The notes: generated by a model from the sequence alone, not told the origin. 64,000 nt of DNA from Komarekiella delphini-convector SJRDD-AB1 (GCF_014831675.1 NZ_VJXY01000018.1:90861-154860), one strand, 5' to 3'; shown: positions 37,546 to 47,084, numbered from the stretch's first letter. Made by a program: numbers and translations.

Positions 37546-38994
37546 TTATCTTTCTCTAGTTTTTGGGAGAGCAGTAGCTTTATCTACCAATGTTGGAACT
37601 GATGCTTGTGTTCGTAAATGCCTAGTTTGTTCAATAATTTGGTCTATATCTTCTTGGGATAAACGCTGGACATAGTTGAGCTTGATTTCCTCTAAGAAGT
37701 CAAAAAGTAAGCTCTGAATTTCTGAGAGTACTTGTTTCTTCTGAACTTCTGCTCCCAAGGCTTCGCTAAAGCTTTGTACCAATTGACCGGAGAGTTTTGC
37801 ACCAACAGGATCTTTGACAGCGCTAACGAGAGCGCTGTAAAGGTTAGCTGTGATTTGAGTTGCCAGTTGTTCGCTGAACTGGGTTTGTGCTTGTCCCATG
37901 CCAGGAAAATTTTGGAGATTACGGTAGATAGGCACTTGATGGAAGGCAGTTTGAATGTTGTGGCGCAAAATGGCAACGATCTCTGGTTGGATTTTAGGCA
38001 GAACTTGATAGACAATTGTTTGCACTAAAAGACCTGCGATCGCTTCTACTTCATTCACGTTATTAATATCTATGTAGGGACGCAGGTTATCTTTTTGCAA
38101 TAACCAACGCATTAACTCACCCCGCTGAATTGAACCCTGGATTTGATTAATCACTCTGACCACCACAATTTCTGTGATTTCCTCGGCAAAATTAGCAACA
38201 ATACCCTGATGAATTTGCCGCTGTACCAAATAAAGATCTAATATCCGCGCTTGATCGAGACGAATTAATACGGGTATTATTCGCAACCACCGCCAAAAGG
38301 GTATCAGCAAGAACAGGTCATACCAACGCCACAATATTGCTTCTAACCAGCCTAAACCTGGATGTCGGCGTTTGATCAAGAACGTTCGCCCCAGCAATTC
38401 GATGCCAAATAAAATCACAAACGGTAAGTCAATAATCCAGAAATCATCAATAAATTCCCCATTTTCCCCAATTCTGCGGTAGTAATTAACGGCAATTAGG
38501 GGACGAATTTTCTGGTTGAAAAAATTAATTTCTTGTTTCCAGCCATTTTGAGATAGATACGGCTGACTCCAAAAAGTGGCAAAGGCACTTTTTGCAGATT
38601 CTTGTCTGGTGCGATCGCGCATCCGATTTTTGATTTTTTCCAGAGTACCACTCTTATCGACTCCCGCAAACGGATTGCTGTCAATCATCTCGCTGCTCAG
38701 ACGACTTATTTCCTCTAGCTTGGTTTTTACTTCAGGCGACTGTAACCCTACTTGGCTTACTTCTTGTTCTAAGGCGGCTACTGTTTCCAGGTATTTGTTC
38801 GTGTCTCGATGGGGTTCAATACCTTTAATTGGATCATAAATCTGGGTAATTTGGGGAAGTCTTCGCAAGTAGAAATCTCGCCCAGGCACGTAACTTAAAT
38901 CAAACAAAACTAAACCTAAGTTTACTGTGGCAGTAATTGCCATCAATCTTTCAAACCAAAGGTTACGCTGCTTGGGTAATTTTGCTGTTTTCAT
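37546..38994 (-). CDS. Conserved cyanobacterial membrane protein
   Basis: The ATG at 38994 gives MKTAKLPKQRNLWFERLMAI and 482 residues; a TTG seven codons earlier is less likely. There is one helix near residues 20-40, a long soluble part with coiled-coil character (about 60-130), and two or three helices at about 185-270 including DLPFVILFGIELLGRTFLIK and a basic segment WRWLRIIPVLIRLDQARILD that recalls an S4-like voltage-sensor helix. The C-terminal 200 residues are helical and soluble. Function unknown. Confidence 0.6.
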   Translation of the reverse strand: MKTAKLPKQRNLWFERLMAITATVNLGLVLFDLSYVPGRDFYLRRLPQITQIYDPIKGIEPHRDTNKYLETVAALEQEVSQVGLQSPEVKTKLEEISRLSSEMIDSNPFAGVDKSGTLEKIKNRMRDRTRQESAKSAFATFWSQPYLSQNGWKQEINFFNQKIRPLIAVNYYRRIGENGEFIDDFWIIDLPFVILFGIELLGRTFLIKRRHPGLGWLEAILWRWYDLFLLIPFWRWLRIIPVLIRLDQARILDLYLVQRQIHQGIVANFAEEITEIVVVRVINQIQGSIQRGELMRWLLQKDNLRPYIDINNVNEVEAIAGLLVQTIVYQVLPKIQPEIVAILRHNIQTAFHQVPIYRNLQNFPGMGQAQTQFSEQLATQITANLYSALVSAVKDPVGAKLSGQLVQSFSEALGAEVQKKQVLSEIQSLLFDFLEEIKLNYVQRLSQEDIDQIIEQTRHLRTQASVPTLVDKATALPKTRER

Positions 38995-39270
38995 TCTTGG
39001 TTTTAGATTATACAAAGTTTGAATATTGGAGACTTCAGATCTGTTTGTTATTTATTTTCAGGTCTTTTCATAACCAGACTACTTCTAATTCAAAATATTT
39101 CTCTTGATAGATGACAAAAATCTATTTTTATACATCTATTGTTTAATTAAAAAAATAGCTTATAAATTAATCAAAATTCATTAAAAATAGAGAAAAAAGA
39201 TGTTAGAGAAACTTAAGGTGCATCTGTTAATCTCTATATCCTGCTGATTTAATCCAAAGGAGTTTTAAGT

Positions 39271-40068
39271 ATGTGGTGTGAGTTTGGAAAATCAAGCGTG
39301 TCAGTTGCTACAACTTGCTTGATAACTGCTAGTTTAGTAGTCTTTGACACCAGTTTTGCCGCTATTCAGCGTAATTATACGCCACAGCAATTTCGGGCTG
39401 TATTGCGGGGATTAGGTTACAACGTCAAGGTTACAAATACGCCATTGACGGATGAAGAAACTAGAAAAGCAATTCGTGAATTTCAGACGGGTTATAAACT
39501 AAAACCAGTTGATGGGATAGCAGGGCCACAAACCCAAGGTTATGCCGCTAACATCATGCAAATTCTGCAAGCAAATTTGAATGCAGTAGTTAAGCCGAAT
39601 CCTCCCCTTCCCCGCGATCAGTTTTACGGCCCGCGGACGGAAGAGGTGGTGAAGGAATTTCAGAAAAAATATCAGTTGCAAGAAACCGGAATTGCTAATT
39701 TAGCACTCCGCCAAAAGCTTAATGAAGAAGCTAAGAAAGCCCTTAGCCAACCAACAGCTAAGCCAACAGCTACGCCAACGACTACGCCAACGACTACGCC
39801 AAGAGCTACACCAACGACTACGCCAAGAGCTACACCAACGGCTACACCAACGGCTACGCCAACAGCAACACCGACAGCAACACCAACGGTTACACCAACG
39901 GCTACGCCGACAGCTACACCAACGGTTACACCAACGGTTACACCGACAGCTACACCAACGGCTACGCCGACAGCTACACCAACGGTTACACCAACGGTTA
40001 CACCGACAGCTACACCAACGGTTACACCAACGGCTACACCGACAGCTACACCAACAGTTACACCCTAA
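39271..40068 (+). CDS. Peptidoglycan-binding protein with Thr-Pro repeat tail
   Basis: The 265-residue protein has a signal peptide (to about residue 30), then two PG_binding_1-like modules: YTPQQFRAVLRGLGYNVKVT with REFQTGYKLKPVDGIAGPQT, and FYGPRTEEVVKEFQKKYQLQ. From about residue 163 to the end it is a tetrapeptide repeat T-P-T-(A/V/T/R), encoded by 12-bp tandem repeats. Such Thr/Pro tails are often glycosylated and extended. It probably spans or coats the cell wall. Confidence 0.8.
   Translation: MWCEFGKSSVSVATTCLITASLVVFDTSFAAIQRNYTPQQFRAVLRGLGYNVKVTNTPLTDEETRKAIREFQTGYKLKPVDGIAGPQTQGYAANIMQILQANLNAVVKPNPPLPRDQFYGPRTEEVVKEFQKKYQLQETGIANLALRQKLNEEAKKALSQPTAKPTATPTTTPTTTPRATPTTTPRATPTATPTATPTATPTATPTVTPTATPTATPTVTPTVTPTATPTATPTATPTVTPTVTPTATPTVTPTATPTATPTVTP
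39765..40066 (+). repeat. 12-bp tandem repeat tract
   Basis: About 25 units of the type ACACCAACGGCT run head to tail and encode T-P-T-x. Because the unit is a multiple of three and free of stops, a second frame is also open (39722-40090, reading QLHQRLHQRLR-like), which is an artefact. Length variation between strains is expected. Confidence 0.85.
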
Positions 40069-40100
40069 GCATTACCTGAGCAATTATTAACTCTGAGGTT

Positions 40101-40994
40101 TCAAGTGTTCTGATTTGGTTCTTCTAATGGTCTACCTTTAGGCGTGGGTAAAATTGGGCGGCGATCATTGTAAGGCATAGGAATATACTGGACGGTGGGT
40201 CGCCCTCCTTGGGGCTGTGGATATAAATCCATAAGTTCATAAATAGAACGGGGCAGTCCGACGGTTACGGGCAGCCCCATTTCTGTAGCCTCTTCAACGG
40301 TAATGGGATAATCGTGGGTGACACGTCCAGTTGTCAAAGCTTCAATAATCGGTTCGATGTTTTCTGGCAGAACCTTTTGTTTAGGTATACTATCTTTGAG
40401 CAAAGTCCGCACAAACCGCTGTACCTGCCCAATAGCTTTGCGTGAGAGGTCTGCCATGATCAAAGTTTGGTCGTCAATTTCACCAATGGGTTTATCTTCA
40501 ACCACTTTCAGAATACTCGCTGCTGGATAATTACCCAGTTGGGGATCAACTGGCCCCAAGACAGCGTTAGCATCCATGATAATTTCATCAGAGGCTAAGG
40601 CAAGCATTGTACCACCGCTCATAGCATAGTGAGGCACAAACACACTGACTTTTGCGGTATGGCGAATTAGTGCTCTAGCAATTTGTTCGGTTGCCAATAC
40701 CAAACCACCAGGAGTATGCAAAATTAGGTCAATCGGAACATCTGACGGGGTGAGACGAATTGCCCGCAGTATTTGTTCTGAATCTTCGATAGTAATGTAG
40801 CGAGATAAGGGAATGCCTAGTAAGCTAATGGACTCTTGGCGGTGAATTAGTAAAATAACCCGACTTTTGCGCTCTTGCTGGAATTCTTGTAAAGCACGCA
40901 AGCGCCGATATTCTACTTGACGTCTTTGCCAGATAGGTTGTAGTGAAGAAAGAAGAAGGAAAATCCAGAATAAATCACCAATACCAAAGCCCAT
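40101..40994 (-). CDS. Membrane serine protease, SDH/ClpP-like family
   Basis: This 297-residue protein starts with a membrane helix (MGFGIGDLFWIFLLLSSLQP), then a crotonase/ClpP-fold domain: RVILLIHRQE, PIDLILHTPGGLVLATEQIA, and HYAMSGGTMLALASDEIIMD with the nucleophilic Ser, followed by GPVDPQLG. This matches the SDH-type serine proteinase family related to S49 signal peptide peptidase; the general base is probably one of the Lys residues after KDSIPKQK. It likely cleaves membrane or secreted proteins. Confidence 0.8.
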   Translation of the reverse strand: MGFGIGDLFWIFLLLSSLQPIWQRRQVEYRRLRALQEFQQERKSRVILLIHRQESISLLGIPLSRYITIEDSEQILRAIRLTPSDVPIDLILHTPGGLVLATEQIARALIRHTAKVSVFVPHYAMSGGTMLALASDEIIMDANAVLGPVDPQLGNYPAASILKVVEDKPIGEIDDQTLIMADLSRKAIGQVQRFVRTLLKDSIPKQKVLPENIEPIIEALTTGRVTHDYPITVEEATEMGLPVTVGLPRSIYELMDLYPQPQGGRPTVQYIPMPYNDRRPILPTPKGRPLEEPNQNT

Positions 40995-41137
40995 AAAATT
41001 AATTGTTCAACAATAACGTTTGCAGTCATTATTGTGACAATTTATGGACAATTGCAAGTCTATCTGGAGGGCTATAAGAGGAGGGGGAGAAGATCAAGAA
41101 AAGAGTTTAAAATTTACGACTATTCCTCACTCAATGA

Positions 41138-42943
41138 TTACCCGCATTGCCAAATCTTGATGGTGTCGTCATCACTTCCACTGACTAGGGTTTGTCCATC
41201 GGGACTGAAGGCGACAGATCTAACATAGTTAGAATGACCTATAAGTGTGGCGATTTGCCTGCCTGTGTCTACGTGCCACAGTTTAATTGTATTATCCCAA
41301 CTACCACTAGCTATAAGTTGTGCATCAGGGCTGAAGGCGACTGACCAAACTGAATTAGAATGACCTGTGAGAGTGTGAATTTCTCTGCCTGTGTGTACGT
41401 GCCAAAGTTTGAGAGTGCAGTCCGCACTACCGCTAGCTAGAAGTTGTCCATCGGAGCTGAAAGCGATGCAGTTGACGAAAAAAGAATGACCTGTAAGAGT
41501 TTGGATTTCTCTTCCTGTGTATACGTTCCACAGTTTGATAGTGTAGTCTGCACTGGCACTAGCTAGAAGCTGGCCATCTAGGCTAAAGGCAATTGACCAA
41601 ACTGGGTCGCAATGACCTATGAAAGTTTGAATTTCTCTATTTGTGTATACGTGCCAAAGTTTGATAGTGCAGTCTGCACTGGCACTAGCTAGAAGCTGGC
41701 CATCTGGACTAAAGACAACGGAATTTACCCAATTGGTGTGACCAGTGAGAGTACTGTTTTCTCGACCTGTATTTAAGTGCCACAGTTTAATAGTGTTATC
41801 CCAACTACCGCTAGCAAGAAGCTGTTCATGAGGGCTAAAGGCAACGGAATGAACCATGCTGGAATGACCAGAACACCAACGACCTATGTGACGCAATAGC
41901 TTACCAGTTCCTAGTTGCCAAAGTTTGATAGTGTTGTCATTACTGGCACTAGCAATAAGTTGCCCATCTGGGCTTATGGCGATCGCACTGACCATGCTGG
42001 AATGGCCTTTAAGGGTGTGTATGCATTGCCAATTCGGCTGCTCCACTACAGCAGGTGTGAGGGATTGTAATCCTGGTGCGATCGCTACTGTAGGTGTTAT
42101 TGATGCTACATCATATCCAATATCAGCATCTAATAAATCCAACCACTCCTGTACAGATTGAGGGCGATACGTTGACTCCAAATCCATGCCGCGCAGAATA
42201 GCCTGATTTACCCTATTGCTGATCTTGGGATTAAAATATTGTGGAGGTTCTAGGCGAATGTTTTGACGTCTGTCATCTGCATTCGTTGGCACAACTGCGG
42301 TTAGCAAATTATACAAAGTAGCAGCTAAGGCATAAATATCAATGTATTCTCCTCGTGGCGCTTCCAATTCATATTGTTCAGGTGGAGCAAAACCAGGAGT
42401 GCGATATGCGGTATGCCTTTGGATTACATTGGGAATAAATTCTCTGGCAATGCCAAAGTCTATTAGCACTGCTTCGGATTTATCTATGCGGATCATGATG
42501 TTGCGCGGCTTGAGATCTCTATGCAGCAAACCTTTGGAGTGAATTAATGTCAAAGCGTCACCAATCTGTCGCACATACAACAGCGCTTCTGCTTCTGATA
42601 GCACCCCCATGCGCCTCAAACGCTGGCCTAAGTCTTCGCCTTTAATGTATTCCATTACCATGCAAGGCAAATTCCCCTCATCGAAGATGGTTTCTATTTG
42701 CACTACATGGGGATGGTGACACACAGCCAGTCTAACTGCTTCATCGCGGAAGTCTTGCCGTAATTTATTGCGGTGGAGTATCCAGGCGGGGTGATTAAGG
42801 ATTTCTTCTTTGAGGGTTTTAATCACTCGCAGTTCATCCCGTTGATTTCTGGCTAGATAAGTAATGCCAATTCCCCCTTCGCCTAGTTGGCTGTCAATAA
42901 TGTAACGCCCTCCAAATAAAGGCTTTCCTGGATTCCACACCAT
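41138..42943 (-). CDS. Ser/Thr protein kinase with seven WD40 repeats
   Basis: This 601-residue protein has a Hanks-type kinase domain (about 10-265): glycine loop LGEGGIGITYLA, catalytic Lys in LRVIKTLKEE, HRDLKPRNIMI and DFGIAREF, all intact. After a linker, seven WD40 repeats form a full propeller (about 305-601), each of the type GHSNSVWSVAFSPDAQLIAS followed by NTIKLWHV. The propeller probably recruits substrates or senses ligands. No membrane helix is present. The repeats are nearly identical in DNA. A truncated paralog lies at 46636-46962. Confidence 0.92.
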   Translation of the reverse strand: MVWNPGKPLFGGRYIIDSQLGEGGIGITYLARNQRDELRVIKTLKEEILNHPAWILHRNKLRQDFRDEAVRLAVCHHPHVVQIETIFDEGNLPCMVMEYIKGEDLGQRLRRMGVLSEAEALLYVRQIGDALTLIHSKGLLHRDLKPRNIMIRIDKSEAVLIDFGIAREFIPNVIQRHTAYRTPGFAPPEQYELEAPRGEYIDIYALAATLYNLLTAVVPTNADDRRQNIRLEPPQYFNPKISNRVNQAILRGMDLESTYRPQSVQEWLDLLDADIGYDVASITPTVAIAPGLQSLTPAVVEQPNWQCIHTLKGHSSMVSAIAISPDGQLIASASNDNTIKLWQLGTGKLLRHIGRWCSGHSSMVHSVAFSPHEQLLASGSWDNTIKLWHLNTGRENSTLTGHTNWVNSVVFSPDGQLLASASADCTIKLWHVYTNREIQTFIGHCDPVWSIAFSLDGQLLASASADYTIKLWNVYTGREIQTLTGHSFFVNCIAFSSDGQLLASGSADCTLKLWHVHTGREIHTLTGHSNSVWSVAFSPDAQLIASGSWDNTIKLWHVDTGRQIATLIGHSNYVRSVAFSPDGQTLVSGSDDDTIKIWQCG

Positions 42944-43445
42944 TAGTAATACTTGCCAAATGCTGATATTTATATTGGCACTAGATTAGAACATACAACA
43001 CAAGTTATTGATAACTTAAAATAGGATTGCTGTAGCCTTTAGGAAACTAGTTGCTTAAAGAATACTTTTATTAACTCTAATATTTAACAATAGTTTGCAA
43101 ATGAGTGACTAGACATAAATAAACAATACTGTATTAAGAGGGATTAAAATGACAAAAGTTACCGAAGGGTAGACATCGTAAAAAAGTTTAGTCAAAATCA
43201 AGGCGATCGCTCAACCTGATATTCCTTTTTGACGACTCGCTCTCCTATTTGTACAAATATCCAAAAAACAACTTCGTTAGGAAAATATCTTGTTATTATC
43301 AATAATATATTTTAGATACACTCTAATAGTTTTAACTCAACTATACCTTTTTGCTAAAACCCTTACTTGTTTGCTTGTATAACAGTAAACGATGACTTTA
43401 ACCTCGTTTGGGGATGATAATTTTAATTGTAAGTAATTTTGGATT
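42944..43445. other. Intergenic region, no gene seen
   Basis: This AT-rich divergent spacer separates the WD40 kinase and the DUF3365 sensor gene and should hold both promoters. Its first 40 bases upstream of the kinase resemble the region upstream of the truncated kinase at 46963. Confidence 0.5.
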
Positions 43446-44354
43446 ATGTTAAAAAATCTGAATTTGAGACAAAAATTTACAATTCTGCTACTTGTAATTC
43501 TGGTATTTGGTTTGAGCTTGAGTGGTTTGGCTCTTTCTTCTCTGCTTAGGCAGAATGCTAGACAAGATATTGCCTCAACAGCTCTCATGCTCATGGAAAC
43601 GATGAGTTCTGTTCGTAAATATACCAATACTCAAGTTAATCCTGAGCTAGCTGATAAACTGACAACTAAGTTTTTGCCGCAAAGTGTGCCTGCATACTCA
43701 GCACGAGAAGTATTTGAGATTCTGCGAAAAACGCCGGACTACCGAGATTTCTTTTATAAAGAAGCAACACTAAATCCCACTAATCTGCGAGATAAAGCTG
43801 ATAGTTTTGAGACAGAAATTGTAGAAAGTTTCATAAAACAACCAAACCTCAAAGAAGCGAGTGGATTTCGCTCAATTCCTGGTGGAGATATTTTTTATAT
43901 TGCTCGTCCATTACCAATCCGTGAAGAAAGCTGCTTAGTCTGTCACAGCACACCTGAAGCTGCACCTCAAAGTATGATTGCTCTTTATGGCACAGCTAAT
44001 GGATTTGGGTGGAAGTTGAATGAGATTATAGGTGCTCAGATCATATCAGTGCCAGCAAATAAAGTTATCAACAAAGCCAATTACTCTTCTTTGGTAATTA
44101 TCTTTATTGTTTCAACTGTTTTTATAGCAGCTATTCTGTTAGTCAACTTTTTCTTGAATCGACAAGTTGTTAAGCCTCTCAAACGCATAACTCGTGTAGC
44201 TGAGGAAGTCAGTACAGGACATATGGACGTTGAATTTGAGCAGTTCTCTAATGATGAAATTGGTAATTTGGCTAAGGCTTTTAAACGAATGCAGTTAAGT
44301 TTAGAAATGGCAATGAAAAGAATTAAGCGATCTCAGGGGAATACGGGGAATTAA
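43446..44354 (+). CDS. DUF3365-HAMP haem-type sensor protein
   Basis: The 302-residue protein has a membrane helix (about 10-32), an extracytoplasmic DUF3365 (Tll0287-like) domain, a second helix (about 215-237) and a HAMP domain (NRQVVKPLKRITRVAEEVST). Near residue 163 it carries CLVCH, a c-type haem motif, followed by TPEAAPQSMI typical of the family. It ends shortly after HAMP with no kinase, cyclase or methyl-accepting domain, so it must signal through a partner. The nearest candidates are the Ser/Thr kinases on either side. Confidence 0.85.
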   Translation: MLKNLNLRQKFTILLLVILVFGLSLSGLALSSLLRQNARQDIASTALMLMETMSSVRKYTNTQVNPELADKLTTKFLPQSVPAYSAREVFEILRKTPDYRDFFYKEATLNPTNLRDKADSFETEIVESFIKQPNLKEASGFRSIPGGDIFYIARPLPIREESCLVCHSTPEAAPQSMIALYGTANGFGWKLNEIIGAQIISVPANKVINKANYSSLVIIFIVSTVFIAAILLVNFFLNRQVVKPLKRITRVAEEVSTGHMDVEFEQFSNDEIGNLAKAFKRMQLSLEMAMKRIKRSQGNTGN

Positions 44355-44397
44355 GAAATTCAAAACTATCTATCAATTAATTATTAGTCTAAATCCA

Positions 44398-45627
44398 CTA
44401 TGATAGTAGGCTTTTCTTTAACTCAAAAGCTGCCTGAAAGTTGGAAATCTCCTGAGCTATGAGTTCAACAAATTGGGAAGATGAAATTTGAGGATTTTGA
44501 GCTAATGTCTCTTCTACAACCAGATTTGCCATTGGCCCAATGTGGTAAGCTAACGCTTGCTGACAACGTTTAATAAAGGCTGGGCTGAGTGAAGGTTGTT
44601 GTTCAATTCGGTTAATTTGCGGACTAGCAGGCACACTAAATATTGTTTCTCCAGATTGGCTGTAAGACTGCGGGATTATCGCCGTAGCCTGAGATTCAGG
44701 AATAAGTACGGTAGGAGATAAATGAACAAACGCTGTAGGTCTTTCTACTTCTAGTTCTCCAAGATGCTTTAAGTCGGTGAGAACTTCCCTAGCTGTTTGG
44801 TATCGCTTGTTAGGCGTATCTGCTAACATGCGCTCAAGTACTTGAGCAAAAGCATCGCTGACATAAGTATATACACGCCATTTCCACTCTAAGGAGTACT
44901 GATCCATTAGCAGAGATGGGTCTCGACCTGTGAGTAACACAATAGTTGTTACCCCCAAAGCATAAAGATCACTACAGGGAGAACATAAACCTAAGCTAAT
45001 CTGCTCGCGCGGAGCGTATCCAACTTTACCTACGAGGGACATTTTGCCAACAAAAGTCACTTGGTTGGAGTTTTTTCCTTCGTTCAGGTCAGCAATTTGT
45101 TTACCTACACCGAAATCAATCAGTACTGGCAGATCTTTGCCATCAGGTAACATGATGTTGTCAGGAGAAATATCCCGATGGATGATGTTGTGCTGGTGTA
45201 CATATTCCAAAACAGGTAACAAATTCTTTAACCACTGTATGACTTCCTCTTGCGAAAAAGTTCTTCCTTGGCTTTGAAGTTCTCCCAGCAGTCTAGAATA
45301 TGTTTTGCCGTCAACATACTCTTGAACTAGGAATAACCGGCCATCTCCTTCAAAGCAAGCTAAAAACCTGGGAATCTGAGAATGTTGCAGTTGATGGAGG
45401 ATTTTTGCCTCTCTTTTGAATAAGTTGCGAGATTTCTCCAGTCCATTTTCTCCTGTGCCAATGGGAGCAAATTCCTTGAGAACACAAGCTTCATTAAAAC
45501 GACGAGTATCAAACGCTAAGTATGTTCGTCCCAGTCCTCCCTGTCCCAAAAGTTTTTGGATAATATAGCGGTTATCAATTAGAGTTCCGGGAGCTATTTC
45601 TGGTCTTGTTAAAGGAGATTGGGACAT
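44398..45627 (-). CDS. Ser/Thr protein kinase with C-terminal helical domain
   Basis: This 409-residue kinase has LLGQGGLGRTYLAFD as glycine loop, catalytic Lys in CVLKEFAP, IHRDISPDNIML as catalytic loop (Ser where Lys is usual, as in a cyanobacterial subgroup), DFGVGKQ, and GKVGYAPREQI. After a Ser/Pro linker, residues 340-409 form a helical domain (AFIKRCQQALAYHIGPMANL) seen in related cyanobacterial kinases. GGAG lies 9 bases before the ATG. It is convergent with the DUF3365-HAMP gene at 43 bases. Confidence 0.88.
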   Translation of the reverse strand: MSQSPLTRPEIAPGTLIDNRYIIQKLLGQGGLGRTYLAFDTRRFNEACVLKEFAPIGTGENGLEKSRNLFKREAKILHQLQHSQIPRFLACFEGDGRLFLVQEYVDGKTYSRLLGELQSQGRTFSQEEVIQWLKNLLPVLEYVHQHNIIHRDISPDNIMLPDGKDLPVLIDFGVGKQIADLNEGKNSNQVTFVGKMSLVGKVGYAPREQISLGLCSPCSDLYALGVTTIVLLTGRDPSLLMDQYSLEWKWRVYTYVSDAFAQVLERMLADTPNKRYQTAREVLTDLKHLGELEVERPTAFVHLSPTVLIPESQATAIIPQSYSQSGETIFSVPASPQINRIEQQPSLSPAFIKRCQQALAYHIGPMANLVVEETLAQNPQISSSQFVELIAQEISNFQAAFELKKSLLS

Positions 45628-46295
45628 TTCATCGCACTCCTTGCGATTTTGTTATACATTATTTAGTCTGCTGAAAGATAGAAACTCTAGCCGATAAAAG
45701 CTGATCTCATCCCTAAAATCGAGGTTAGCACCACTCTTAAGATAAAAGAATGCACTTTTCTACAATATGTTGATGGTGTTATGTGATCAGATAGACAATT
45801 TTGCTCTAAGTAGTTTTTCTTATACTACCCGTATTTAAATATTTTAGCAGCCGAAATTCAACCAGTGTCTACGGTAATGTCTGCGGGTGCTTCAGTCATC
45901 GCTTTTCGCAATCTACCGATGTTCTTCTCTTGTAACCTGATTAGCACTAAGCTTTGTAACAAAAGAAAACAGAGTGACAGTATGGTTTTTCTAAAAAATA
46001 TGAAGTCGCTATAGACTTCCAAAGATAAATATTATATGTATTTCAAGTGTTAAATGTGCGATCGCTCTCAAAAATTAATCTTTCTGCAAGCCAATGTTGT
46101 TATTAGATAGCTACCTGGGTATCGGCTATAGAAGTTTGCAGTAAAGATGATTTTTCTAGAGCAGAAAATTATGCCGCGTATCGAATAATTTTGACCAATT
46201 CGCCTTTATTACCTGCTTCTTATAAGCGTTGCAAAACTTAATTGGTAACAAAGGTTGATAAGACAATAAAGAAAAGTTACCTGAAGTTACAATAA
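45628..46295. other. Intergenic region with a possible gene remnant
   Basis: No intact gene. On the minus strand the frame ending at 45858 reads RLQEKNIGRLRKAMTEAPAD before its stop, which is protein-like, but upstream codons become hydrophobic and no start is convincing. It may be the tail of a decayed gene. Confidence 0.35.
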
Positions 46296-46623
46296 TTAAT
46301 CCAGATCATCAGGATTCGCGCCTAACTGACGCAAACGTTCTGCTAGTTGTTCTTACTACACCAAACCAATCTGGGCGCTTATACCACAAAGGATGCTCTA
46401 CATCATAGTAGAAATTGAAGTCAGCAGCACTGTAAACTAGTTCTGGATTCCAGTTAATTGGCTGAAAAGTTAAGTATAAAAGTAAGGGCTGTAAAAAGTG
46501 AAAATCGTCTGCTAAACCTGGTTCCTCTGGGTTATCGCTTGGTAAATCATACATCGTTGGTAGGGTTTCCCAAGGAGGAAGCGGTGGGTCAGATTGAGGG
46601 ATCTAATAGGAAGAAGAAGTCAT
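46296..46623 (-). pseudogene. Uma2 (DUF820) pseudogene, stop codon plus internal deletion
   Basis: From an ATG at 46623 the frame reads MTSSSY, then an in-frame TAG, then IPQSDPPLPPWETLPTMYDL and a normal Uma2 N-terminus to YYDVEHPLWYKRPDWFGVV. There the middle of the gene, with the nuclease core, is missing and the frame shifts by one to a typical Uma2 C-terminus, EQLAERLRQLGANPDDLD, with stop at 46296. It is thus damaged by a nonsense change and an out-of-frame deletion of most of the gene. Confidence 0.8.
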
Positions 46624-46635
46624 ATCTTTTATTCT

Positions 46636-46962
46636 TCAAGAGAAGACCAAATCTTCGCCTTCGATGTACTCCATCGCCATGCAAGGCAAATTAACCTCAT
46701 TAAAGACGTTTTCTACCTGCACAATATGAGGATGACCACACAAAGCCAGTCGTAAAGTTTCATCCCGGAAGTCTTGGCGTAGTTTATCTTGCTTGTTTAT
46801 CCAGGCGGGACGATTGAGGATTTGTTCTTTGAGGGTTTTGATGACTCGCAATTCACCGCGTTGATTTTTTGCTAGATAAGTTATACCAATTCCACCTTCA
46901 CCCAATTTTCTCTCGATGATGTAGCGATCGCCAAATAACTGCTGCCCCAGATTCCAGACCAC
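46636..46962 (-). pseudogene. Truncated Ser/Thr kinase, paralog of the WD40 kinase
   Basis: The 108 codons match the N-terminus of the WD40 kinase at 41138-42943 almost throughout (DRYIIERKLGEGGIGITYLA, VIKTLKEQILNRPAW, MAMEYIEGEDL) and then stop after GEDLVFS, before the catalytic loop. The match breaks 12 bases before the Uma2 pseudogene start. Without the catalytic and DFG motifs it cannot be a kinase. Confidence 0.85.
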
Positions 46963-47052
46963 TGGTCAAGACCGTAGTTTTACTGGTATTTATTTTGGCA
47001 TACTACAAATATCAACTTTTGATAAGTTACCAACATTGCGGTTGTCGTGCCC

Positions 47053-47084
47053 AGATCCCCGACTTCTCAAAGAAGTCGGAGATT
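47053..47084. repeat. Dispersed palindromic repeat, second copy
   Basis: AGATCCCCGACTTCT and AGAAGTCGGAGATTT pair with a 3-base loop and a mismatch or wobble near the base. It is the same family as the hairpin at 4617-4647 and lies between the truncated kinase and the intact Uma2 gene. Confidence 0.7.

Noticed and set aside
39765-40066. Possible CRISPR array
   Set aside because: Units are 12 bp, contiguous and in coding frame, with no spacers.
39722-40090. 122-codon frame rich in Gln, Leu, His and Arg
   Set aside because: It is the alternate frame of the 12-bp tandem repeat; the signal-peptide protein in the other frame is the real gene.
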